From positions 1 to 6,513 of the forward strand of contig JBJDZI010000114.1 of the NCBI GenBank assembly GCA_051867925.1: a DNA stretch of 6,513 nt, given 5' to 3'. A program made the translations under genes and the position numbers. The notes below the pieces were generated by a model. It was not told the origin of the DNA. It did not search any database and saw nothing but the letters and a program-made list of their open reading frames with translations. Shown here piece by piece: positions 1 to 5,547 of the stretch (positions within the stretch are counted from its first letter, which is position 1; every line of letters begins with the position of its first letter). Source of the DNA: CAKSQF01 sp051867925 (GTDB lineage: Bacteria > Bacillota > Clostridia > Oscillospirales > CAG-272).

Positions 1-86
1 AGATGGTTTCGCCCTCCTCTCGATTTTCTGAAAGACTTTTTCGACAGACTGAGGGATGCTTCTCAACGAAGCATCCCCCAGTCTGT
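1..86 (-). repeat. Intergenic box-plus-hairpin repeat, copy A
   Basis: Positions 1-46 form a conserved box and 44-86 a long hairpin. The element aligns without gaps to 192-277 (offset 191). The box is repeated exactly, in inverted orientation, at 6461-6506. Read on the minus strand the order is hairpin, then CCCTCA, three variable bases, TGTCGAAAAAG, and the rest of the box; all three copies share this order. Copy B and the right-hand copy lie just downstream of a gene with the hairpin on the gene side, so the element may be an extended 3'-end or terminator-associated repeat. Copy A may continue beyond the left edge. It contains no transposase or credible gene. The repeat is directly visible; its function is inferred. 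Confidence 0.85.
44..86. other. Long hairpin inside repeat copy A
   Basis: The arms 44-62 and 68-86 pair over 19 bp with a single A/C mismatch, leaving the 5-nt loop TCAAC. The inner ten pairs, GGGATGCTTC with GAAGCATCCC, recur in copy B at 244-268. There is no clear U-tract on the 3' side in either direction: on the minus strand TCGAAAAAG follows, on the plus strand AGATAAAC. It is therefore not a textbook rho-independent terminator, although an RNA 3'-end or processing role fits its place. Confidence 0.75.
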
Positions 87-191
87 AGATAAACTATAAA
101 TTTAGAGTACCGCCAGCCAAGGAAAGGGGTTGGGAGCCCGAGCGTTGTAGCAACCGCGGAGCGGTTGCTACGGGAAAAACTTCGGCGTATG
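87..191. repeat. Spacer element with perfect 11-bp hairpin
   Basis: This stretch separates the two box-hairpin copies and does not resemble them. It holds a G-rich segment (AAAGGGGTTGGGAGCCCGAGCG, split here by description at 124-145) and, at 147-171, a perfect hairpin of GTAGCAACCGC and GCGGTTGCTAC around the loop GGA. The base composition and the precise stem suggest a second type of dispersed palindromic element nested in the cluster. No second copy lies in this window, so calling it a repeat is an inference. No gene is seen. Confidence 0.45.
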
Positions 192-278
192 AGATGGTTT
201 TCCCCTTCCCTCGGTATGGTATGGGGCTTTTTCGACACTCTGAGGGATGCTTCGCAAAGAAGCATCCCCCTCTCGTGT
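192..278 (-). repeat. Intergenic box-plus-hairpin repeat, copy B
   Basis: This is a diverged second copy of the element at 1-86, aligned gaplessly. AGATGGTTT (192-200), CTTTTTCGACA (227-237) and TGAGGGATGCTTC (241-253) are conserved, while the stretch between about 214 and 226 differs strongly. The hairpin GGGATGCTTC / GAAGCATCCC (244-253 / 259-268, loop GCAAA) sits about 60 bp past the stop codon of the minus-strand transporter gene. The outer ACAC/GTGT pairing (235-238 / 275-278) lengthens the stem beyond an internal loop. It may mark the 3' end of the transporter transcript, but there is no U-tract after the stem. Confidence 0.75.
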
Positions 279-329
279 GACCGTCCCTGCGGTCTGTTGG
301 ATAAATTACAGTTTGTCCCGATATGATGA

Positions 330-1367
330 TCAGAAGATCACGATTCCCATGCCGATTTCCACCAGCAGTGCCACGATGACTACCAATGCGGAAATAATGA
401 AGCCGTGAATCATGGGACGGATTCCCGACTTCTTCATGCTGGAGAAAGAGGTGTTCAAGCCGATTGCCGCCAGTGCGCAGACCATCAGGAACTTACTGAC
501 GCTCTTGGTGCCGGAGACCACTGCAGTCGGAATGGAGAAAACGCTGGTAATCACCGACATCGCCAAAAAGCCGAGGATGAACCAGGGGAAGATCTTGGTA
601 ATGCTGAAATTGGCTTTCAGTTCACTGCCGTCCCGGCTTGCCGCCAGTGCTTCTTTGCGCTTGAGGCGAAGCTGAACGAAGGCGAAGACGATTACAGTGG
701 GAATGATGGCAAGGGTTCTGGTCAGCTTCACCATAGTGGCGAAGTCGCCGGCGGCATCCGAAAAGGCATATCCGGTTGCCACTACGGAAGAGGTGTCGTT
801 GACTGCCGTTCCTGCCCAAAGTCCGAAGGCTTCGGCGGTCATGCCCATGGCTCTGCCCATGATGGGGAACAGCACGATCATCACCATATCAAAGAGGAAG
901 GTTGCCGACATTGCATAGGCAACATCATTGTCATCCGCATCAATGGTGGGCGCGATTGCCGCGATGGCGGATCCGCCACAGATGCCGGTACCTGCAGAGA
1001 TCAGATTGGAGAGCTTCCAGTTCAGTCCCAATGCTCTGCCGATAAAATAACCGCCACCGAAGCAAGTCAGCAGAGTGAAGACCATCACCAGGAGGGATTT
1101 TTGACCCACATCCAGTACGGCTTTTATATTCAGCGACAAGCCAAGAAGAATGATGGCAAATTTCAAAATTTTCTTGGATGTAAATTTCAGTCCTGCCGCA
1201 AAGATTCTGGTATTGCGCAAAAAATAGTTCAGCGCCATACCGACCAACATAGCAATGACTGCCGAACCGATCAAATGGATGGGAAGTAAGCTCTCCAGCC
1301 AGCAGGCGAGCAATGCGATTCCTGCCGACAGGATCATGCCGGGAACGATTTTCAATACTTTCATCAT
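330..1367 (-). CDS. yeiH: YeiH-family (UPF0324) putative sulfate/anion exporter
   Basis: This gene encodes a 345-residue integral membrane protein of the YeiH/UPF0324 family, annotated elsewhere as putative sulfate exporters. The substrate has not been firmly established, and none can be read here. About ten hydrophobic segments span the full length. Family-type motifs are GTGICGGSAIAAIAP (126-140) and GTAVNDTSSVVATGY (186-200), with KLTRT (214-218), and a C-terminal IGLNTSF (302-308) that echoes the N-terminal LGLSLN (75-80), suggesting an internal structural repeat. The length is typical of the family and the frame is intact. Two ATG codons open the frame (1365-1367 and 1362-1364); AGGAG at 1372-1376 lies 6 or 9 nt upstream, so either start is possible. 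The gene diverges from a LysR-type regulator, an arrangement like E. coli yeiH-yeiE, and that regulator probably controls it. The symbol is given at family level only. Confidence 0.9.
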   Translation of the reverse strand: MMKVLKIVPGMILSAGIALLACWLESLLPIHLIGSAVIAMLVGMALNYFLRNTRIFAAGLKFTSKKILKFAIILLGLSLNIKAVLDVGQKSLLVMVFTLLTCFGGGYFIGRALGLNWKLSNLISAGTGICGGSAIAAIAPTIDADDNDVAYAMSATFLFDMVMIVLFPIMGRAMGMTAEAFGLWAGTAVNDTSSVVATGYAFSDAAGDFATMVKLTRTLAIIPTVIVFAFVQLRLKRKEALAASRDGSELKANFSITKIFPWFILGFLAMSVITSVFSIPTAVVSGTKSVSKFLMVCALAAIGLNTSFSSMKKSGIRPMIHGFIISALVVIVALLVEIGMGIVIF

Positions 1368-1399
1368 ACAAATCTCCTACTAATATTGTTGTGTACCTC

Positions 1400-1428
1400 T
1401 TGATTATACCGCAAAAGTGTGATATAAT
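1400..1428 (+). promoter_or_regulatory. Promoter of the LysR-type regulator gene
   Basis: TTGATT (1400-1405) and TATAAT (1423-1428) are spaced by 17 nt, with a predicted start near 1435. The two promoters face each other over the same 32 bp: TTGATTATA at 1400-1408 is the exact reverse complement of TATAATCAA at 1423-1431. RNA polymerase cannot occupy both at once. Confidence 0.75.
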
Positions 1429-1431
1429 CAA
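1403..1431 (-). promoter_or_regulatory. Promoter of the YeiH-family gene
   Basis: On the minus strand, TTGATT (1431-1426) and TATAAT (1408-1403) are separated by exactly 17 nt. The predicted start of transcription near 1396 gives a leader of about 29 nt that contains the AGGAG site. The -35 box overlaps the -10 box of the opposing LysR promoter, and vice versa. Confidence 0.75.
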
Positions 1432-1442
1432 ATTATCATTTC

Positions 1443-1456
1443 TTATCAATTGATAA
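1443..1456. promoter_or_regulatory. Candidate LysR operator palindrome
   Basis: TTATCAATTGATAA is a perfect 14-bp palindrome. It is flanked by further ATTATC half-site-like words at 1432-1437 and 1463-1468. Its centre is about 53 bp upstream of the predicted transporter start, where LysR-type activators often bind. It also lies just downstream of the regulator's own predicted start, where binding would cause autorepression. It contains T-N11-A spacing typical of LysR boxes. The assignment is inferred from position and symmetry; no binding evidence is available. Confidence 0.5.
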
Positions 1457-1478
1457 ATTTGAATTATCGGTGACGGAT

Positions 1479-2342
1479 ATGTTAGATTACAGAGTTTACA
1501 CTTTTCTCGCCCTTTACGACGAGATGAATTATCGCAGAACGGCAGAAAAACTGAATATGACTCAGCCGGGAGTTACCCAGCACATTCATTATCTGGAGAA
1601 TTACTACGGGATCCGACTGTTCGAATACGACGGTCGGACGCTCTCCAGAACCAAAAACGCCCAGCGGCTCAAACGCTATTTCGACAGCATCAAGGCGGAA
1701 GAGGCAGACATCCGCCAAGGCTTTATACCCCATGATACGATCCACATAACTGTGGGCGCCACCAAGACCATCGGCGAATTCGTGATCGTGCCGCAGATGC
1801 GCTCGTTTTTGCAGTCGCAAAAGCACAATCTCGATCTGATCATCGACAACACCGAGAACCTGCTGCATCTGCTGGAGCAATCGCAAATTGATTTTGCCAT
1901 CATCGAAGGCATTTTTGATAAATCCAAATACGGCTATCACCTTTTCAAAAAGGAAGCGTTTGTGGGGATCTGCAGTAAGCACCATCCCTTTGCCCATCAG
2001 ACGGTGACGCCGGAGGAGGCGTTCGGGCAGGAGATTGTGGTGCGTGAGCCTTTTTCGGGAACGCGAACGCTCCTGCAAAACGCCCTCTCCGACAGAGGGT
2101 TTTCTCTGGATCATTTCAAGCGATGCACCTCTGTCAATCAGTTTTCGGTGATCTGTGATCTGGTTGCCAACAGCCGCGCCATCACCTTCGCCTACGAGCC
2201 AATCTCCCATTGTCGGGACGACCTTGCCACCTTCACCGTTGCGGATATGCAGATCAGGGGAGAATTTCATTTCGTGTACTGCAACGAGCAAGTGGCAAGA
2301 CAGAAAATCGATCTGTTGTTTGCAGAAGAAGCAAACAGCTAA
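1479..2342 (+). CDS. LysR-type transcriptional regulator
   Basis: This gene encodes a DNA-binding regulator of about 287 residues, the normal LysR length. An N-terminal winged helix-turn-helix (about residues 4-60) contains AEKLNMTQPGVTQHIHYLE and the following YGIRLFEYDGR, matching the LysR signature. A periplasmic-binding-protein-like effector domain follows (about 85-285). The ATG at 1479 is preferred because the protein then begins MLDYRVYTFLAL, as LysR proteins usually do, and GGTGA (1469-1473) lies 5 nt upstream. A GTG at 1470 would add three residues and has no ribosome binding site. The HTH is unusually tyrosine-rich (YLENYYG). Divergence from the YeiH-family gene makes that transporter its likely target, as with YeiE- or CysL-like regulators of sulfur or anion metabolism. 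The ligand is unknown. Confidence 0.93.
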   Translation: MLDYRVYTFLALYDEMNYRRTAEKLNMTQPGVTQHIHYLENYYGIRLFEYDGRTLSRTKNAQRLKRYFDSIKAEEADIRQGFIPHDTIHITVGATKTIGEFVIVPQMRSFLQSQKHNLDLIIDNTENLLHLLEQSQIDFAIIEGIFDKSKYGYHLFKKEAFVGICSKHHPFAHQTVTPEEAFGQEIVVREPFSGTRTLLQNALSDRGFSLDHFKRCTSVNQFSVICDLVANSRAITFAYEPISHCRDDLATFTVADMQIRGEFHFVYCNEQVARQKIDLLFAEEANS

Positions 2343-2356
2343 ATTTGAACAAATCC

Positions 2357-2398
2357 AAAAAGCAGAGACTTTGACCGCGGTCATTGTCTCTGCTTTTT
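2357..2398. terminator. Bidirectional rho-independent terminator
   Basis: AAAAAGCAGAGAC (2357-2369) pairs perfectly with GTCTCTGCTTTTT (2386-2398). The A5 and T5 ends provide a U-tract on either strand. The loop is itself built around the palindrome TGACCGCGGTCA (2372-2383). The structure begins 15 nt after the LysR stop codon and lies about 85 nt beyond the stop of the convergent methyltransferase gene, so it serves both. Confidence 0.88.
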
Positions 2399-2482
2399 GC
2401 GACTTGTGCTTATACAAGGGGCGCAATGAAGAGTATATGGAAACATCCGTTCTGCCAATTCCGCTTTTGTCGAAGCGACAGA

Positions 2483-3256
2483 TCAGCCCCGATTCTGCCG
2501 TAGTACCTCAAATGCCAGCACCGTTGCCGCAGATGCCGCCGACAGCGCGGCGTCAAACTCTCTGCCGTAGTCAATGCGAACGATGCCGTCGCATTGACTC
2601 AGCAGTGCGCGGGAGATTCCCCGCCGTTCGCCCCCTACGATCAGCAGAAGGGGCAAGGTCAGATCAGTCTCCCACATGGAAGCGGACTGAGACAGATCGG
2701 ATGCCAGTACCCGATAGCCGTAGCGGTGGAATCGTTCGATAGCATCGGCATTCTCGGCGATATACAGAGGCATCTGCTCGGATGCGCCCGCCGATGCACG
2801 GCAGACTACTCCCGCCGCGCTCATCCAGTTGCGGGGCGAAAGAAGCACGCCATTCACCCCCGCCGCGTAAAGGGAACGCAGGGCATAGCCGAAATTGTAG
2901 GGATCCTCGATTCCCTCGATCATCACATAAAAACCGCCCGTCGCGATCTCCGTCTCTAGAATGGAGGGGAGGGTGCGCTCACCGCAAACGGTGAGGATCC
3001 CGCCGTGGCTGGTACCGGTTGCCAGCGCGTCGATGTCGGCACCGTCCGCAGGAATGACCTCGAAATTGTAGCGATAGCTCATGGCACGGATATAGGATAG
3101 ATGTCCCGCAAGCGAACGCTCCCGCCCGCGATCGTACAGAACCCGCAGGATGGGACGGTCACAAACGCCGTTTTGTATGCCGCGGATTACAGCCCGAAAG
3201 GAGATCATCCCTTCCATCACGGTACTCTGTTCATATCTTACTTCTTCTTTTTGCAT
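2483..3256 (-). CDS. SpoU/TrmH-type RNA 2'-O-methyltransferase
   Basis: This gene encodes a 257-residue SPOUT-class methyltransferase expected to transfer a methyl group from S-adenosylmethionine to the ribose of an rRNA or tRNA nucleotide. The N-terminal ~95 residues resemble a SpoU substrate-binding domain (SHGGILTVCGER at 83-94). Motif 1 is IEGIEDPYNFGYALR (113-127), with the conserved Asn and the catalytic-type Arg127. Motif 2 is LIVGGERRGIS (205-215), with Glu210. Motif 3 reads ALSAASAATVLAFE (237-250); the usual SLN triad is replaced by ALS, so the conserved Asn is Ser239. The target nucleotide cannot be predicted. The ATG at 3256 has AAGGAA a few bases upstream. The gene follows the phosphatase gene by 29 bp in the same direction and is probably cotranscribed with it. 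The frame is intact. Confidence 0.88.
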   Translation of the reverse strand: MQKEEVRYEQSTVMEGMISFRAVIRGIQNGVCDRPILRVLYDRGRERSLAGHLSYIRAMSYRYNFEVIPADGADIDALATGTSHGGILTVCGERTLPSILETEIATGGFYVMIEGIEDPYNFGYALRSLYAAGVNGVLLSPRNWMSAAGVVCRASAGASEQMPLYIAENADAIERFHRYGYRVLASDLSQSASMWETDLTLPLLLIVGGERRGISRALLSQCDGIVRIDYGREFDAALSAASAATVLAFEVLRQNRG

Positions 3257-3285
3257 ATTGATTCCTTCCGTGAAATGCCCGGAAC

Positions 3286-4251
3286 TTACTGCTCCGCGCC
3301 TTCCGCTTCATCAGTAGCATGAGAATCCTCCCGATTTAGCCGACGGTGCAGATACCCTTCCCGAATGCTGGCAGTGGTGATGACTACGCGGTCAGCACCT
3401 GTGTAATCCATAATACCCAAAAGTGCCGCAAGTCCCGCAGGAAAGGTATGGATTCTGCTGGAAACTTCCTTCACCAGCAATTGTTTGACTTCCTTGTCCA
3501 TGGCTGTGATCCGATTTAGCAGGTCTACCATATCTTCGTAGGAGATGGTGTAGGGCAGTTCGCTCTCGCCGCCCCGCTCCAGCGCGTGGATCCGCGCCAG
3601 CGTGCGCCCCGTTCCGCCATTGATGTAAAGCACCGAGCCGTACTCGTGCGTCCACGGATGATTGGCAAGTTTGGCGCAAACGTAAGAACGAATCTTGTTT
3701 GCCTCTCTGGGCGTGGGAAGGATGTTGGAAACGAATTTGTTGTAAATCACCAGTGCGCCCAGTCTGAGGGATACGTTCTTTTGGGCGCGGCGGTGGGCAA
3801 ATCCCACCAGTTCGGTGCTTCCGCCACCCATATCCACCACGATTCCCGAAGTAATGGCGGGATTTAAAGAAGGAAGCAGGGAGTCGAAAGTCAGCCGCGC
3901 CTCGCTGTCCCCGCTGATGAGATCAATGGACAGCCCGGTCTCCCGACGGACGATCTCGATCACCGCCCGCGCATTGGCGGCGGCACGCAGACCTGCGGTG
4001 GCGAAGGGATAGATCCGATTGCAACGATCCGCGTTGGCGACAGCCTTCAGTTCGCGGACGGCGTCCACCAGAATACGGATTCCCGCCTCGGTCAGCAGTC
4101 CCTGTCTGACATAAGCGATCAGCCCTGCGTTTACCGTCCGTCTCCGATGCTCGGAAAGCTGTTGGGTGCGGCGATTGAAGTCATAAATGGTCATTTTGAT
4201 CGTGTTGGAACCAATGTCCATCACAGCGGCGCGAAAGATATCCTGTGCCAT
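3286..4251 (-). CDS. Ppx/GppA-family phosphatase
   Basis: This gene encodes a 321-residue cytosolic protein of the exopolyphosphatase / (p)ppGpp phosphohydrolase family (ASKHA fold). The first phosphate loop is AVMDIGSNTIK (9-19). FATAGLRAAANA (83-94) and ISGDSEARLTF (112-122) carry the family's AT-x-A-R-x-A-N and catalytic-Glu (Glu117) signatures. The second phosphate loop is VVDMGGGSTELV (138-149), followed by YINGGTGRT (209-217) and ASIREGY (294-300). It is the short two-domain form of about 300 residues, lacking the long C-terminal HD-type extension of E. coli Ppx. Whether polyphosphate or pppGpp is the substrate cannot be decided. The ATG at 4251 is chosen because AAGGA lies 8 nt upstream; a GTG at 4296 is in frame but would leave a leader of only about 11 nt and no ribosome site. 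It is first in an apparent operon with the methyltransferase. Confidence 0.9.
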   Translation of the reverse strand: MAQDIFRAAVMDIGSNTIKMTIYDFNRRTQQLSEHRRRTVNAGLIAYVRQGLLTEAGIRILVDAVRELKAVANADRCNRIYPFATAGLRAAANARAVIEIVRRETGLSIDLISGDSEARLTFDSLLPSLNPAITSGIVVDMGGGSTELVGFAHRRAQKNVSLRLGALVIYNKFVSNILPTPREANKIRSYVCAKLANHPWTHEYGSVLYINGGTGRTLARIHALERGGESELPYTISYEDMVDLLNRITAMDKEVKQLLVKEVSSRIHTFPAGLAALLGIMDYTGADRVVITTASIREGYLHRRLNREDSHATDEAEGAEQ

Positions 4252-4313
4252 AGGGTCAGTCCTTTTTTTGCAAATTCGGCGGATAGATTCCGCCACGCAG
4301 TATTCATACGTAC

Positions 4314-4342
4314 ATTATAATCGAAAATGCGACAAAAGTAAA
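4314..4342 (-). promoter_or_regulatory. Promoter of the ppx-methyltransferase operon
   Basis: On the minus strand, TTTACT (4342-4337) and TATAAT (4319-4314) are spaced by 17 nt, with a predicted start near 4307. The -10 box is perfect and the -35 box matches the consensus at four of six positions. The leader to the ATG at 4251 is about 56 nt. No operator or riboswitch is evident. Confidence 0.65.
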
Positions 4343-4455
4343 CAGGTACGGGAAGTTTTGATGAAAATTTTTTCAAAAACGCGCCATCCACGGTAGAAGG
4401 GTTTCATCGCAAGAACCTGCTGAAACTGAAGCGATACACATCTTTCCAAAAACGG

Positions 4456-4484
4456 TTGCAATTTGTAAGTTTGTGTGTTATAAT
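4456..4484 (+). promoter_or_regulatory. Promoter of the first zinc-ribbon gene
   Basis: TTGCAA (4456-4461), a 17-nt spacer and TATAAT (4479-4484), with TGT directly before the -10 box giving an extended -10. The predicted start near 4491 leaves a leader of about 66 nt. The leader is about two-thirds identical to that of the second gene. Confidence 0.8.
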
Positions 4485-4556
4485 GAAATCAAATTACCGC
4501 GAACCTAAAGTCATAGTGAAAATGCAATCGGTTTTACGAAAAAAGGAGAGAATTTT

Positions 4557-5324
4557 TTGATTTGTAAGCATTGCAGCAGAGAGATCCCAGAAAACTCCTT
4601 TTTCTGTATCCTCTGTGGGCAGAAGGTGGAGCCGGACGAGGTCGCTCCTCTCAGCGAGCCGCCGTCCCAACCTGAGCCTCAATCCGAGCATTGTGCCGTC
4701 TGCGGCGAGCCCCTTGCGCCCGATGCCGCTTTCTGCATAAGCTGCGGAGCAAAGGTGGAGACTCCCGCTGCATCCGACACGAAACTGATTCTGCCGAAGC
4801 GTTTGATCATCGGCATCATTGCGGGCGGCATCGGTGCTTTGCTGATTGCCCTCAGCATTTTTCTGATATCCCAACTTGGTAGCAACAGCACGGAAGACAT
4901 CGTCGAACTGTATTTTGACGCATTCTGCAAAGCAGATGCGGATGCCGCCTTGAAACTTCTTCCGGAAGAAATGATTGATCACTTGGAAGAGGATTGGGGC
5001 GGCAATAACAGTTTTCGACACGTGATAACATATGCCATCAGCGCCGGGCTGAAATCCGCTGAAAGAAAGTACGGCGAGTTCCAACACTACAAGTACAAGA
5101 TCATAGACGAAACCGCAGTAGACCAAACTAAGCTGGAGGAAATCAATTCCGATTTGGAAAGCGATGGCTATGATATGCGCACAGTAACAGCCAAAGAAGT
5201 TGAAATCCAATATACTGTTTTCTTTGAAAACTATATGATTAACGATACCATTACGCTGTTGCTGATAAAGGTGAACGGCTCTTGGTACTTATATAAGAGC
5301 GGTAGTCTGTTCCAAGTCGGCTGA
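4557..5324 (+). CDS. Two-zinc-ribbon, single-TM protein with NTF2-like C-terminus
   Basis: This gene encodes a 255-residue protein of unknown function. Zinc ribbon 1 uses C3, C6, C17 and C20; ribbon 2 uses C46, C49, C60 and C63, separated by a Pro/Glu-rich linker. One transmembrane helix (about 83-105, IIGIIAGGIGALLIALSIFLI) follows. The C-terminal ~145 residues begin EDIVELYFDAFCKADADAALKLL and end LIKVNGSWYLY, the pattern of NTF2-like/DUF4878 domains. Topology is probably ribbons inside and C-domain outside. The architecture recalls TcaA- and YvbJ-type envelope proteins of Firmicutes, but no function is assigned. The start is TTG at 4557, supported by AAGGAG 8 nt upstream and by exact alignment to the ATG of the downstream paralogue (both begin MICKHC). 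No terminator is visible after it, so readthrough into the second gene is possible. Confidence 0.88.
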   Translation: MICKHCSREIPENSFFCILCGQKVEPDEVAPLSEPPSQPEPQSEHCAVCGEPLAPDAAFCISCGAKVETPAASDTKLILPKRLIIGIIAGGIGALLIALSIFLISQLGSNSTEDIVELYFDAFCKADADAALKLLPEEMIDHLEEDWGGNNSFRHVITYAISAGLKSAERKYGEFQHYKYKIIDETAVDQTKLEEINSDLESDGYDMRTVTAKEVEIQYTVFFENYMINDTITLLLIKVNGSWYLYKSGSLFQVG

Positions 5325-5446
5325 GTTATCCGATCATTCCATTCATCACGGCAAATTTTCACATACTTCCCGCCGAAAACCAATCGCATGGCGTGGTCCG
5401 CAAAGCAAACTGAAAATGAAACGATTCATATTTTATTCAAAAACCG
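5325..5446 (+). other. Spacer between the paralogues, no gene
   Basis: No gene or U-tract terminator is seen. AAAACCAATCGCAT at 5376-5389 is the exact reverse complement of 5513-5526 in the leader of the next gene, a 14-bp inverted repeat flanking that gene's promoter. If the first gene is read through, the two segments could pair in the joint transcript. The first paralogue has no matching upstream segment. Confidence 0.5.
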
Positions 5447-5475
5447 TTGCAATTTGAAAACATATGTGCTATAAT
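5447..5475 (+). promoter_or_regulatory. Promoter of the second zinc-ribbon gene
   Basis: TTGCAA (5447-5452), a 17-nt spacer and TATAAT (5470-5475), with TGC before the -10 box giving an extended -10. Box sequences and spacing are identical to those of the upstream paralogue although the spacer between them has diverged, which suggests both promoters are kept functional. Confidence 0.82.
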
Positions 5476-5489
5476 GAAATAAAAATACT

Positions 5490-5530
5490 GTGAATCCCAA
5501 GTCGCTATGAAAATGCGATTGGTTTTTCAC
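5490..5530 (+). other. 5' leader hairpin of the second zinc-ribbon gene
   Basis: GTGAA (5490-5494) pairs with TTCAC (5526-5530), CCAA (5497-5500) with TTGG (5519-5522) and TCGC (5502-5505) with GCGA (5515-5518), with one bulged G and a 9-nt loop. It ends 5 nt before the AAGGAG site (5536-5541), leaving that site free. The aligned leader of the first paralogue keeps the loop TGAAAATGC but pairs less well. It could stabilise the mRNA or modulate translation; it does not resemble a riboswitch class known to me. Confidence 0.5.
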
Positions 5531-5547
5531 ATAATAAGGAGAATTAT

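Noticed and set aside
3..92. Micro-ORFs inside the box repeats (3-92, at 194 in copy B, and on the minus strand of the right copy) starting MVSPSS or MVFPFP
   Set aside because: The shared frame follows from gapless repeat homology. Residues differ freely between copies, and no ribosome binding site precedes them.
279..294. Short hairpin GACCG/CGGTC
   Set aside because: A 5-bp stem with no U-tract is too weak to call a terminator.
405..1289. 294-codon open frame antisense to the transporter gene
   Set aside because: The product is rich in His, Gln, Cys and Gly with no domain; it is the complement of a clear membrane-protein gene.
1482..2426. 314-codon open frame antisense to the LysR gene
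   Set aside because: It overlaps a fully recognisable LysR protein and the terminator, and has no family motif.
2426..2503. 25-codon ORF with a GGGG-like upstream sequence between LysR and methyltransferase genes
   Set aside because: It overlaps the 3' end of the methyltransferase gene on the other strand, has no recognisable domain and no convincing promoter after the terminator.
4252..4296. N-terminal extension of the Ppx/GppA protein from GTG at 4296
   Set aside because: The 15 extra residues are basic and unlike the family. The ATG at 4251 has a good ribosome site, and the promoter leaves almost no leader for the GTG.
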